This document shows positions 19,865-29,156 of a stretch of DNA of 64,000 nt, in pieces; positions within the stretch are counted from its first letter, which is position 1; each line of letters opens with the position of its first letter. This DNA comes from Xanthocytophaga flava (GTDB taxonomy: Bacteria; Bacteroidota; Bacteroidia; Cytophagales; 172606-1), in contig JASJOS010000016.1 of assembly GCA_030068525.1 (NCBI GenBank), forward strand, positions 62,001-126,000, written 5' to 3'. The position numbers were made by a program, and so were the translations under genes. The notes beneath the pieces are model-generated. The model ran no database searches. It saw nothing but the letters and a program-made list of their open reading frames with translations, and was not told the origin of the DNA.

Positions 19865-21416
19865 TTTTATTTGTCCGTAGATAGGCGATAATAGCCTGGC
19901 GTACATCATTATGAGGATCTTTTGGATCATTCTTTTCCGGAGTGTAAACAATTTTAATATCCGGATTTTTAGATGAGAGGAAATCCAGATTTTTTTCCTG
20001 ACCTGTAAGCAGGAAATCAGATATAGCAATACGATATATCTTCTGACTATCAATAGATCTTTGTTTTAATATCCATTCTTTTTTCGATTCATCATAGCTT
20101 ATCTGATGATAGAGGAGATAGCCTCCACTTCCTTCATTGCCTTTTCCGGTTTCCAGAATCTTTTTTAATAATCCGCCATTCATTTCTACTTCCAGAATCT
20201 TTCCTCCAAAAGGCAAAGCACGTAGGATATCGTATTGGGTAATACGTCCTGTCAACTGATCATCAATACGAATCGAGCCACTATTTAGTATAACTGCATC
20301 TGCTTTAGGTGCAGCAGCAGCTATAGATTGAGTGACTAATTGAGTGAGATTCGTTGCATGATGTCTTACACTACTTTCCCTACCATCCAGCAGTTCCTGT
20401 GTATCCAGCAATACTTCATTAGGAGAGAAGCCTAACTCATTAAAGCTACGATCTGCAATAGTTGTCCATTTATCTACTACACGTTGTGTTGTGGAATCCA
20501 TAGGGACAGTAGCATTCACAGGAACAAGTTGTGATTGTATGGTAAGTTTCTTTTGTAACTTATCATACAATAGCTTGTGAACATATACTGTTTTGGCATT
20601 CGCATCAGCTTTCGCGACAAACGATTCTCCAACCTGATGATACATATGATCATGATCATGTCCCCCCATAATTAGGCGAAGGCCAGGAACTTGTTTACTA
20701 AGTTCGAGGTCATCTGCAATATTTAAGTGTGTAATAGCCACCAGATAATCGCAATGTGATTGTAATGAGTCGGCAAGTTTGCGTGCTATGTTAAAATAGC
20801 GGGCATCATACTGTACAAAGTCTTTGGGATTGGAGTCGATTACAAGACCTATCATGCCAACACGAACTTGAGTGCCATCACCATCTTTAAATTCAAGAAT
20901 CCGGGTTACAGGCATGGGTTCATGGGTACTGCCACTGGTGAAGGGAGTTAATCCATTGGCTGTTTTATGCCATGCATTGGACGATATCCATTGAAATTGA
21001 GATTCTGTTAGGCGTTTTTCCAGATCGCTTTCTGAAAGATCAAATTCATGATTGCCAAAAATAGCCAGATCGACACCTGCCGTATTCATAACATCAACCA
21101 TCTGTCTGCCAGAAATGCGCTGACCTTCGTATTTGAGGGTTCCCACCACTGAAGGGTTCAGAAAGTCTCCGGCAATAATACAACGTACATTTGGATTTTC
21201 TGCTGTCAGTTTTTTGCGAATAGTCGCTACCCTGCTAAGCCCACCTGTTTTGCCTCCTTCTAATGGTGAAATCTCATAGACATCATTCATTTGAAGGAAA
21301 ACAACTTCTATCTTATTATCATCAGCAGATCTGCTGATAGAACCCGATTTTGAAGATTTACAGGCAAGGAATCCTGTAGTACAGATGAAAAGGAATATAA
21401 CCAGGTATCTTTTCAT
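19860..21416 (-). CDS. 5'-nucleotidase/metallophosphatase lipoprotein
   Basis: This 518-residue protein has a lipoprotein signal (Cys19 in GFLACKSS). An N-terminal calcineurin-like metallophosphatase domain follows (about 33-320) with the metal-ligand motifs QMNDVYE, GDFLNPS, FGNHEFD and GGHDHDH. The C-terminal 5'-nucleotidase domain (about 330-500) has NSGSIR and the adenine-stacking region. Family members hydrolyse extracellular nucleotides or UDP-sugars, usually in the periplasm or at the surface. The first motif has QMNDVYE where many members have NDxHG, a variant seen in a subgroup. Length is normal. Confidence 0.9.
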   Translation of the reverse strand: MKRYLVIFLFICTTGFLACKSSKSGSISRSADDNKIEVVFLQMNDVYEISPLEGGKTGGLSRVATIRKKLTAENPNVRCIIAGDFLNPSVVGTLKYEGQRISGRQMVDVMNTAGVDLAIFGNHEFDLSESDLEKRLTESQFQWISSNAWHKTANGLTPFTSGSTHEPMPVTRILEFKDGDGTQVRVGMIGLVIDSNPKDFVQYDARYFNIARKLADSLQSHCDYLVAITHLNIADDLELSKQVPGLRLIMGGHDHDHMYHQVGESFVAKADANAKTVYVHKLLYDKLQKKLTIQSQLVPVNATVPMDSTTQRVVDKWTTIADRSFNELGFSPNEVLLDTQELLDGRESSVRHHATNLTQLVTQSIAAAAPKADAVILNSGSIRIDDQLTGRITQYDILRALPFGGKILEVEMNGGLLKKILETGKGNEGSGGYLLYHQISYDESKKEWILKQRSIDSQKIYRIAISDFLLTGQEKNLDFLSSKNPDIKIVYTPEKNDPKDPHNDVRQAIIAYLRTNKK

Positions 21417-21443
21417 ACAAAAAATTAGATAATGACTTTATTC

Positions 21444-21731
21444 TTAATGTGGCTGTTGCAGTAGAAGTGAAGTGTACTCCGGATGCCGATCAATATAGGA
21501 TCTTATAAAAGGACACTGAAGAGAAACCTTCAACTGATTGGCCTTCGCATATTCCAATACATATTTTGCCAAAGTAGAACCTATACCTCTGCCTTCCAAT
21601 TGTGGAGGAACTTCAGTATGTAAAAAGGTGATGACATTGCCAGATAGCACATATTCTACAATAGCAGTCTTGCCTTCCATGGCAAGCTCAAACCGATTTT
21701 CTGTTATATTCTGACTGATATTTTCGTTCAT
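21444..21731 (-). CDS. small GNAT-like N-acetyltransferase (YjdJ type)
   Basis: This 95-residue protein matches the compact Gcn5-related acetyltransferase family that lacks the N-terminal part of normal GNAT folds. The acetyl-CoA loop is EGRGIGSTLAKYVLEYAK (about 47-64), followed by the LQCPFIRSYIDRHPEY ending typical of YjdJ/GTL3B-like proteins. Substrate is unknown. It lies 27 bases upstream of the nucleotidase gene on the same strand, so the two may be co-transcribed; there is no obvious functional link. Confidence 0.85.
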   Translation of the reverse strand: MNENISQNITENRFELAMEGKTAIVEYVLSGNVITFLHTEVPPQLEGRGIGSTLAKYVLEYAKANQLKVSLQCPFIRSYIDRHPEYTSLLLQQPH

Positions 21732-21866
21732 TTTAGTTTTGTAGTAGGCTGTAAAATTATCTTGCTGTATTGTAATGTTACAAAAACATACAGACAGTAT
21801 CTGAGAAAGAGTGATATTTTGATAAGATAGTTCAACTAATGCTTGGTTCTATTCCTTAAATAATAA

Positions 21867-21885
21867 CCTCTGAATTAATCAGAGG
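21867..21885 (-). terminator. hemH terminator
   Basis: A 7-bp stem CCTCTGA/TCAGAGG with a 5-base loop follows the minus-strand hemH stop by 13 bases, and TTATTATTT follows on that strand. An outer TAACCTC/GAGGTTA pair (21864-21870 with 21894-21900) could extend or compete with it. Confidence 0.6.
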
Positions 21886-21897
21886 CCTAATGTGAGG

Positions 21898-22977
21898 TTA
21901 ATTTTGTTTCTTAACAAGATCTGTTAATAACTCTATCCAGAGTGGATGTGTATTTAAGCTTTCAACCAATTGCCAGTGTTCTCCACCATGTTCTTCAAAT
22001 AGTTCTTTATATTCTTCTCCCACTTCTATAGTGGTTTCAAGGCAATCTGCTACAAAAGCAGGAGAGAAGGCAAGCACTTTTTTGATGTTCCGTTTAGCCA
22101 AATCTTTTACTACATCTTCTGTATAAGGCTGCACCCAGATTTCTTTTCCTAACCGGGACTGAAAACATACTGTATATTTATCTTCCGGTATACCCAACGC
22201 AGTTGCCAATCGACGGGTAGTTTCAAAACATTGAGCACGATAGCATTGCTTGTTGCCTGCATGCCAGGAAGCACAGCAATCACCTTTGAAACAGGTCATT
22301 CCGGAGGCATCCCCTTTGCGTATTTGTCTTTCAGGCAGTCCATGATAGCTGAAGACATAGTGCTCATAGCTATCTTGTTGCATATAGCGTTTGCCAATTT
22401 CTGCAAATGCTTCAATAAATTTGGGATGATCCAAAAAGTAACTGATGAAATGTAGAGACGGAATAATTTGCCAGTCCTGAACAAGTTCCATTACCTTCTG
22501 GTGTACAGAGCCACTGGTGGCTGATGCATATTGAGGGAAGAGAGGAATTACAACAATTTTTTCAAGTCCACTATCTTTTAACTTTTCTAATGCACTTTCA
22601 ATACTTGGATTCTGGTAGCGCATGCCTAGTACAACTTTATACCCATCACCAAGTTGCTGTTGTAATAACTGGACTACGTCTTCGCTATAATATTTTAAAG
22701 GAGAGCCACGCTTTGTCCATAGCTTTTGGTAAACCTTAGCCGATTTAGGAGCACGAAATGTAGTAATAATGCCATTGACCAGTAGAAAACGAGGGATATA
22801 GGGATAATCTATAACCCTGCCATCCATCAGAAACTCACGCAAGTATTTACGTACATCAGATACGGATGGACTATCGGGAGTGCCTAGTTGTACCAGAAGA
22901 ACTCCTGTATGAATTGAGGAGGTCTTTGTTTTAGACAATGTATTATTGTTTGATGTTGAAGCAGTTGTGTCAACCAT
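21898..22977 (-). CDS. hemH: ferrochelatase with cysteine cluster
   Basis: The protein has 359 residues from the ATG at 22975-22977; an upstream TTG is less likely. Ferrochelatase inserts Fe2+ into porphyrin, the last or near-last step of haem synthesis. Signs are LLVQLGTP near the start, PLFPQYASATSG mid-protein, catalytic His212 in SYHGLP, and the C-terminal SPAFVADCLETTIE segment with the acidic proton-path residue. Residues 229-250 hold five Cys (C229, C234, C235, C245, C250), with C271 and C312 further on. This arrangement suggests a bound iron-sulfur cluster. The roughly 22-residue N-terminal Ser/Thr tail is unusual in content. No other haem genes are nearby. Confidence 0.93.
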   Translation of the reverse strand: MVDTTASTSNNNTLSKTKTSSIHTGVLLVQLGTPDSPSVSDVRKYLREFLMDGRVIDYPYIPRFLLVNGIITTFRAPKSAKVYQKLWTKRGSPLKYYSEDVVQLLQQQLGDGYKVVLGMRYQNPSIESALEKLKDSGLEKIVVIPLFPQYASATSGSVHQKVMELVQDWQIIPSLHFISYFLDHPKFIEAFAEIGKRYMQQDSYEHYVFSYHGLPERQIRKGDASGMTCFKGDCCASWHAGNKQCYRAQCFETTRRLATALGIPEDKYTVCFQSRLGKEIWVQPYTEDVVKDLAKRNIKKVLAFSPAFVADCLETTIEVGEEYKELFEEHGGEHWQLVESLNTHPLWIELLTDLVKKQN

Positions 22978-23086
22978 GAAAGAAGCATTCTGTTTATTTT
23001 TCAAAATAACTGCTTTTTCATGAAAAATGTTGCGAAAAAATAAGGTATCTGTACCAATACCAATTTAACTGCATGAATCAATGGTG

Positions 23087-23126
23087 GTAAACGTTTTGAA
23101 GAACAAGCTGCTTTCAAAACGTTTAC
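23087..23126 (-). terminator. 14-bp perfect hairpin after a response regulator gene
   Basis: Stem 23087-23100 with 23113-23126 and a 12-base loop, starting 8 bases after the minus-strand receiver stop. No clear T run follows, so it may protect mRNA ends rather than terminate, or act on the hemH leader. Confidence 0.5.
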
Positions 23127-23134
23127 TTGAATTA

Positions 23135-23542
23135 TTAGCTTCCAGATCTGTTTTGACCAAAAACTGCATCCAGTAACTGGTTTATTTTTGCCATACTCAT
23201 AGGTTTTTCTATGTAAGCAACTACATCTTCATATTGTTTGGCATGGGCTATATCCGCTTCACGTCCTGAACTTGTGTACATTACTATTTTAGACTTTCCT
23301 GTCATGCCATTAGCTTTCCAGCGTCGCAAAAATTCAAAACCGTCCATGAGAGGCATATTAATGTCAAGCAAAATAAGTTCTGGTAGTGCATTCATATGTT
23401 GCATAATAAATGCCACAGCTTCAACACCATTCATGCGTACATGAATCTGATCTGTAACATCTGCTTTTTCCAGAAACAACCTTGTAATCAAATTACTGGC
23501 TTCATCATCATCTACAATTAGAATGTAATTTAGTCTTGCCAT
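23135..23542 (-). CDS. single-domain response regulator (CheY/Rcp1-like)
   Basis: This 135-residue protein is only a receiver domain. The acidic pocket is DDDE at 11-14, the phospho-acceptor is Asp60 (LLDINMPLMDG), the switch region is YTSS, and the conserved Lys is in IEKP near residue 113. With no output domain, it probably relays phosphate or acts by protein contact. It is clearly paralogous to the receiver at 25318-25758, with the same LITR, INMP and DGFEF blocks. It is separated from the kinase gene upstream by about 160 bases. Confidence 0.9.
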   Translation of the reverse strand: MARLNYILIVDDDEASNLITRLFLEKADVTDQIHVRMNGVEAVAFIMQHMNALPELILLDINMPLMDGFEFLRRWKANGMTGKSKIVMYTSSGREADIAHAKQYEDVVAYIEKPMSMAKINQLLDAVFGQNRSGS

Positions 23543-23700
23543 TACGTTTAGGAGATTAATACGTGAAAGGACTCAAATTTTAACGTTGAATGCTCAGAAA
23601 AAATGAAATTTTGATATATATACGATAAAAAGTACAAATGGTAAATGACTATACCTGTTAAAGTATGCATATAATACAACTGACTCTGATTTATACTGAT

Positions 23701-25293
23701 CTATTGATGTGATTCCAGTGTAAAATAAAAAACTGCTCCTTTGCCTGGCTCAGATTCTGCCCATATTTGTCCACCATGTTTATGAATGATACGCTGAGTA
23801 ACTGCCAGTCCAATACCTAACCCCTGAAACTCATGTTCCTGATGTAAGCGGGTAAATAAACCAAAAAGCTTGTCATAATGTCTCATATCAAAACCACATC
23901 CTTGATCTTTCACAAAGTATACAGTTGTTTCATGTAGGTTATAAGCACCTATATATAGAGAGAGGGAATCTTTGGGTTCGGAATATTTGATTGCATTAGA
24001 TAACAAATGCTGATAGACCAGACGAAGTAATTCATAATCGCCTCTTGCCTTAGGTAATGTATCGATAGCTATAGATGAAGAGTCTTTAATAAACTTATTC
24101 AGATCTGATAATACCTGTTTTACAAGTACATTCAGATCAATCTGTTTATAAAAGATTGGAGTATGGCTTATTTTAATAAAGGTTAGCAGATCATCCAGAA
24201 GCTGTCCCATTTTCCATGTGTTCTGTTGAAGGACATTCAACATATGGGCACTTTCCTGATCTATATGAATATATTCCTTTTCTTTCAATAAGGCTGTATA
24301 TCCATTAATTGCCCGTAAGGGAGTTCTGAGATTATGGCTGATTGCATAAGAGAACTCTGCTATTTCTCTTGCACTTTCCTCTTGCTTTCTTAAGTGGTCT
24401 TCAACTAATTTTTTCGCTTTTTTTAATTCAGATTCTGCTAAAACACGTGCCTCATCTGTATGGTTTAGTGAACGTATCACATTTAACAGCACTGCAATCA
24501 TAAGCGTAATTACTCCTAGTGTATGAAGAGCTATTCGAAAGTCAGATCCATACAAACGTGTCCAGGAACCTACCAGTAATAGTAATCCCATGCCTACAGG
24601 AATAATAATCATAGAAGGAATGAGTTTCCGTGCTAGTACTCCACCTGTATATGGACTAAATACTTCTTTCATATAACCAGTATCTTTTTGAGACAAGAGT
24701 AGTGCAATGGCAATGAAAAGAAAATTTAATGCGGTATTGGGAGCCATTGGAAAACGCTGTAATACAGAATAATTAATATCTACCCGATATATATAACCTA
24801 TTACAGATAATAGGGAAATAAATATTCCTATGGCTAATGGATAGTTGGCAAGAGATCGTTTCTGAAGAATTGGTTTGGTATACAGATATAATGAGATGCT
24901 ATTGACTAAAAAGCTAATAGCTGTTATAATAGACATTCTATTGGGAGTATTGTACTTTATGTCTTCTTTGAGACTATCACTATATAAAATACTATCTATT
25001 CCATTGGGTATATCTGCTATATATTGAGTTATTTTGATACCGCTGATACATATCACCAGACCTAGAAAAATAATTCCTGTGACTTGATAAAAGTGAGATG
25101 CTGATTGGAGGCATATAAAGGCAAATCCATAGAAGATAAACAGCACTGCTGTTGTCGGATTCATAGCCACTAATCCAGAAATAACTCTTCGTAAGAGATC
25201 AATGTTAAACTGCCAGCCAGTCAGAGTAGCTAGAGCAATCCCCATGACTATGTACATATAAAAATGGGGTAGAATCAGAAGAGATTTTTTCAT
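23701..25293 (-). CDS. polytopic membrane sensor histidine kinase
   Basis: This 530-residue kinase has an N-terminal region of about eight TM helices (about 10-275) with short loops and one longer periplasmic loop at about 95-120, an arrangement like a membrane-embedded sensor. A short coiled coil follows, then HisKA with His320 (FSYAISHNLRTPLRAI) and an ATPase with NAIKYSEPK, DQGCGF and GLGIGLAV. The stimulus may be membrane state or a hydrophobic ligand; that is a guess. It begins 24 bases after the Glu-bearing receiver at 25318-25758, an operon-like arrangement that pairs the two. Confidence 0.9.
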   Translation of the reverse strand: MKKSLLILPHFYMYIVMGIALATLTGWQFNIDLLRRVISGLVAMNPTTAVLFIFYGFAFICLQSASHFYQVTGIIFLGLVICISGIKITQYIADIPNGIDSILYSDSLKEDIKYNTPNRMSIITAISFLVNSISLYLYTKPILQKRSLANYPLAIGIFISLLSVIGYIYRVDINYSVLQRFPMAPNTALNFLFIAIALLLSQKDTGYMKEVFSPYTGGVLARKLIPSMIIIPVGMGLLLLVGSWTRLYGSDFRIALHTLGVITLMIAVLLNVIRSLNHTDEARVLAESELKKAKKLVEDHLRKQEESAREIAEFSYAISHNLRTPLRAINGYTALLKEKEYIHIDQESAHMLNVLQQNTWKMGQLLDDLLTFIKISHTPIFYKQIDLNVLVKQVLSDLNKFIKDSSSIAIDTLPKARGDYELLRLVYQHLLSNAIKYSEPKDSLSLYIGAYNLHETTVYFVKDQGCGFDMRHYDKLFGLFTRLHQEHEFQGLGIGLAVTQRIIHKHGGQIWAESEPGKGAVFYFTLESHQ

Positions 25294-25317
25294 CGGATTG
25301 CTTTGCTCTTTGTCTGA

Positions 25318-25758
25318 TTACAGGTGGATTCTCTGAATGTCTGTGTTACTATCCTGAGTATAATTGCTATGGTTATGTACAAGATTTATTAGTTTGGTGA
25401 TTTGGGTATTATTAATTGGTTTTTCCAGATATCCTACTACATCTTTATATTGACACATATAGGAAATGTCTTCTGTACGAGCAGAGTAGGTATAGATAAC
25501 TATCCTGGATTTCCCTGTAAAATTATTTTTTTTCCAATAGGCAAGAAATTCAAACCCATCCATAACAGGCATATTGATCTCCAGTAAAATGAGATCAGGA
25601 AAAACAATGTTGGTATGTGATAAAAGTGTAATCGCTTCTTCTCCATTACGTGTTGTATGGATATGTTCTGCGACAGATGCCTTTTTTAATATAATTCTAG
25701 TAATGAGGTTACTGGCATCATCTGCATCTATAAGCAAGATATGATTAAGTACTTCCAT
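25318..25758 (-). CDS. receiver-domain protein with Glu at the phospho-acceptor site
   Basis: This 146-residue single receiver domain is the close paralogue of the one at 23135-23542. The usual phospho-Asp is replaced: residue 60 is Glu in LLEINMPVMDG, and the codon is GAG on the minus strand. The acidic pocket is changed to DADD, whereas YTYS and the LEKP lysine remain. In known receivers Asp-to-Glu at this site prevents phosphorylation and can mimic the active state, so this may be a constitutively active or decoy partner. It is followed closely by the membrane kinase gene. Confidence 0.88.
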   Translation of the reverse strand: MEVLNHILLIDADDASNLITRIILKKASVAEHIHTTRNGEEAITLLSHTNIVFPDLILLEINMPVMDGFEFLAYWKKNNFTGKSRIVIYTYSARTEDISYMCQYKDVVGYLEKPINNTQITKLINLVHNHSNYTQDSNTDIQRIHL

Positions 25759-26253
25759 CTGAACAGATTGTTAAGTGGATACACTATAGATCTGAAATAT
25801 TATTTATCTGCTCCTGTATTTTAACCTTTAAGTAATTAATGTTATACATAAAGGACTTAGAAAAATGTTATACTTTACTAATAGAAAATGCTTATCAGAA
25901 ATTAAAAAATACTGATTTTTTTCAGGTTTAACTGGGATGGATTTGTTGGTTTGATTCTAAAAATAAATTATTCTGGTAGAGATTTTATGGTATAAAAGGT
26001 AATAAAAATTTAATAAGAAAAGAAAAGCAGCCAAGAAAAATTAGTTTTGATTGAATGTTTTTAAGGTTGGAGCAGATGGATTTTTGTGTAATAGTCTGAT
26101 TTTTAGATTTTTATATATTAAATTTATCACTTTAAACTTTGTTGCTTACTATAAATATAAGTTACAGAGTTTAAAGTGATAAACATATCTTTTGTAAAAG
26201 GCTTATTTCAAGTGATCTTATACTAGATTCTATTCTTCAGATCATTTATAAAA
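25759..26253. other. intergenic region with 16-bp inverted repeat
   Basis: About 495 very AT-rich bases separate two receiver genes on the same strand. A perfect 16-bp inverted repeat (26123-26138 with 26168-26183) encloses 29 bases. It lies about 70 bases past the stop of the upstream receiver gene and may be its terminator, though the following T run is weak. The rest shows no coding potential. Confidence 0.5.
26123..26183 (-). repeat. perfect 16-bp inverted repeat
   Basis: Arms begin TTTATCACTTTAAACT on the left and mirror on the right, with a 29-base spacer. The long spacer is unlike the compact terminators in this window. Confidence 0.7.
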
Positions 26254-26685
26254 CTATGTGTTGGAAGGCGGCTCGTTTAACACAAGCCAGTAGAGACCCA
26301 CTTGTCGTATGGCTTCTGCAAAGTTTTGAAAATCGACAGGTTTTACAATATAACTGTTGGCTCCCAAAGCATATGCTTTTTTTATATCAACATCCTCGTT
26401 AGAAGATGTTAACACAACAACGGGAATATGTTTTAATTGATCATCTGTTTTCATACGAGCTAAAACTTCCAAACCACTTATTTTTGGGAGTTTTAGATCC
26501 AATAACATTAATCGGGGAATTTTACCTCTGCCGGAAGAAGCATATTCACCTTCTCCAAAAAGATAGTCTAAGGCAGCTTGCCCATCTTCAAGCAATTTAA
26601 CTTCATTAACCAGATTGTGCTTTCTTAGAGATCTTAGAGCCAAGTCTGCATCTTCAGGTGTATCTTCTATATATAATACTTCCAT
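26254..26685 (-). CDS. single-domain response regulator (Rcp1-like)
   Basis: The protein has 143 residues from the ATG at 26683-26685; an in-frame ATG seven codons earlier adds a tail not usual for the family. The receiver has acidic pocket ED at 7-8, Asp63 (LMLLDLKLP), TSS and the conserved Lys in VKPVDF. The insertion after helix 2 (GEGEYASSGRGKIP) and the PVDFQNF end are typical of regulators that partner phytochrome-type kinases. It lies 200 bases downstream of the multi-PAS kinase on the same strand, its likely partner. Confidence 0.9.
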   Translation of the reverse strand: MEVLYIEDTPEDADLALRSLRKHNLVNEVKLLEDGQAALDYLFGEGEYASSGRGKIPRLMLLDLKLPKISGLEVLARMKTDDQLKHIPVVVLTSSNEDVDIKKAYALGANSYIVKPVDFQNFAEAIRQVGLYWLVLNEPPSNT

Positions 26686-26884
26686 ACTTGTATAGTGAAT
26701 AAGCATTTGAAGTTTTTGAATTAATGAAAGTTTGAATTTAAATATGGCGAATGTGTTTGATTATTTGATAGTTATATTTGGAAATATAGTTCAAATAATG
26801 TGCCTTGTAAGAGATATATAAAAGTATGGTATGAAGTTAACAGAGTAAAGATACCATGTGATGGTTATTATGTGTAGATATAGC

Positions 26885-28831
26885 TTAAGGTGGAAGTGTA
26901 AAGTAAAAGCATGAGCCTTCCCCTAAAGTACTCTCAGCCCATATTTTTCCTCTATGTTTCTGAATAACCCTATGTACAATGGCTAGCCCAACCCCTGTGC
27001 CTTCAAACTCTGTGCTTTTATGTAAACGCTGGAAAAGCTCAAATAGCTTGGCATGGTGCCGGCTATCAAACCCTACCCCATTATCTTTGATAAAATATAC
27101 TTGTTCATTTTTAATGAGAGTAGTACCAACATGGACATGAGTTTCTGTACGAGGCCTGCTATACTTTAATGCATTGGATAGTAAATTTATAATTACTTGT
27201 CGGAGCATGACCGTATTACCTGTGGTAGGAGGTAATGCATCCAGTTTAAAATGAATAATGCGTGAAGGAGATTCGGTTTTGATGAGTGTCTGAAATACTT
27301 CTTGTACCAACATCTCCATATCAACAGTGTCTAGTCCTATTTCCTGTTTGCTAATACGGGAAAGCTCCAGAATATCATCAATTAACTGTCCCATCCGGTT
27401 CGTATTCTTGATAATAATATCAATTACTGATTTTGCATCTTCACTTAATTCTTTGTAATGATCTTCCAGTAAAATATTGCTATACCCAACAATTGCTCTG
27501 AGTGGACTTCTGAGATCATGAGAAATAGAATAGCTGAAAGATTCCAGTTCAAGATTGCTTGCTTCCAGTTGCTGTGTACGTATTCTGACTTTATCTTCCA
27601 GCATATTATTCAGCTTCGCCAATTCATCTGTTCGCTGCTGTACTTTGTTCTCTAGTATTGTATTCACATCCTGCAATTGTTGCCATATTTTCTTGTTTTC
27701 TGTTATATCCCGTATAGCTGCAACAGTAAATACTCCTTCCTCTATATGTAAAGGGCTTAGTGCAATTTCTACTGGAAATAAACTTCCATCTTTACAACGA
27801 GCTTGTAACTCAATTCCCTTGCCCATCATACGCACTCTTGGTTTCTGTTCATAGTCCTTTCTGTGATGTTCATGGGTAGAAGCATATCGTTCTGGAAGAA
27901 GGATTTCTACTTTTTGACCGATTAATTCATGGTATTCATATCCAAATAAATCTTTTGTTCGGGTATTGCTTAATTCAATAATGCCATTCTGGTTAACAAT
28001 AACCATTGCATCTGGAGCCGCCTCCAGTATTGATCTGAATTTTTGTTCTGATTTTCGTAAAGATTCATTAGTAGATTGTTGCTGAGTAAGATCGCGTACC
28101 ACCTTGATAAAGTTGGTTGCCTTTCCTTCTTTATCATGTATAGTTGTAAGTACTACATTAGCCCAGAAACGGGAACCATTTTTTCGGATACGCCATCCGG
28201 AATGTTCTATTTTACCTTTTTGTTTTGCTTCTTCCAATAGTTTTTGAGGTAGATTAGATGCTTTATCTTCATCTGGATAGAAAACTTGAATATTTTTTCC
28301 TATAATCTCATCCTCTTTATAGCCTTTCATATTTTCAGCACCTATATTCCAGTTTAATATGTTTCCTTCCAGATCCAATATCAAAATCGCATAATCCTCT
28401 ACTTCTCTGACCAGGTTCTGAAATATATTATTACTTCGATGAAGGTCTTGTTCTATAGATCGCAAACCGGATACATTCTCAGAGAAAACACTTACAGTAT
28501 CTGTCGCTATTGGTGAAATATGTACATTATAAAATTTTTGATCGTGTGTAGATTTTCTAGTCACATTGGTTAATAAATCTGCTTGTTTTTGGTGTAACAC
28601 ATTCATGCATTTTAAAAGAAATTCTGAACTAACATCCGGAAGAATATCTATCAGTCTTTTGCCTATAATTAGTTCCTGATTTTTCTCTAAAAAGTTCGCA
28701 TTGGTTTTATTCATGTATGTAATTCGAAATGAATAAGGGTCATTGTTTTTCTCCAGTTGTAAAACAAGCACCCCGATGGGAGCCTGTTCCAGAATGGTTT
28801 CTGTAGGTAAGGAGGCTAAGCGCGAGTACAT
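26885..28831 (-). CDS. multi-PAS soluble sensor histidine kinase
   Basis: This 648-residue kinase lacks TM segments. Three PAS units are visible: about 10-125 (degenerate, EQAPIGVLVLQL start), 137-252 (with a WNIGAENMKGYKEDEIIG core and a VVRDLTQQ end) and 263-380 (AAPDAMVIVN start, AAIRDITENK end). A coiled coil at 385-432 leads to HisKA with His438 (FSYSISHDLRSPLRAI) and the ATPase with NALKYSRPR, DNGVGF and GTGVGLAI. PAS2 has the W-AE-M-GY pattern often seen in haem- or flavin-free sensory PAS domains; the ligand is unknown. It is probably paired with the receiver just downstream. Confidence 0.92.
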   Translation of the reverse strand: MYSRLASLPTETILEQAPIGVLVLQLEKNNDPYSFRITYMNKTNANFLEKNQELIIGKRLIDILPDVSSEFLLKCMNVLHQKQADLLTNVTRKSTHDQKFYNVHISPIATDTVSVFSENVSGLRSIEQDLHRSNNIFQNLVREVEDYAILILDLEGNILNWNIGAENMKGYKEDEIIGKNIQVFYPDEDKASNLPQKLLEEAKQKGKIEHSGWRIRKNGSRFWANVVLTTIHDKEGKATNFIKVVRDLTQQQSTNESLRKSEQKFRSILEAAPDAMVIVNQNGIIELSNTRTKDLFGYEYHELIGQKVEILLPERYASTHEHHRKDYEQKPRVRMMGKGIELQARCKDGSLFPVEIALSPLHIEEGVFTVAAIRDITENKKIWQQLQDVNTILENKVQQRTDELAKLNNMLEDKVRIRTQQLEASNLELESFSYSISHDLRSPLRAIVGYSNILLEDHYKELSEDAKSVIDIIIKNTNRMGQLIDDILELSRISKQEIGLDTVDMEMLVQEVFQTLIKTESPSRIIHFKLDALPPTTGNTVMLRQVIINLLSNALKYSRPRTETHVHVGTTLIKNEQVYFIKDNGVGFDSRHHAKLFELFQRLHKSTEFEGTGVGLAIVHRVIQKHRGKIWAESTLGEGSCFYFTLPP

Positions 28832-29156
28832 CTTCGTGAATATGTTAGTGAATCAAACCGAACCGAATGTATGTATAGCTGCTCAAAAAAAACAACTTTT
28901 AGGTTATTGCTAATCAGTAAGTTATCTTTCTGTAAGTAACAAATAATATACGATAAAAAATGAATACCACAAAAAAAGTTTGAAAAGGGCTTTATTGAGT
29001 TGTTGTTATAGAATAGATAAATTCTTTTAAGAAGAAAGATAAAATTAATGAAATGGAGGCTTCATCTAAGAGAATAACTTTTCAAAAGAAGTAGCCTTTA
29101 GAAATGATTGTATGTAGCTATATGGTATATCAGATTGTTAATTATTTTTGTGACAG
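28832..29156. other. intergenic region, divergent
   Basis: About 325 AT-rich bases separate the kinase and the ClC gene. An ATATACGATAAAAA string (about 28947) also occurs upstream of the receiver gene at 23542 (about 23618), in both cases about 80-115 bases from the start, and could be a shared site. I looked for a fluoride riboswitch ahead of the ClC gene and did not see one. Confidence 0.35.

Noticed and set aside
29041..29156. Fluoride (crcB) riboswitch ahead of the ClC gene
   Set aside because: A GGAGG string is present, but the pseudoknot and the conserved downstream segment are not.
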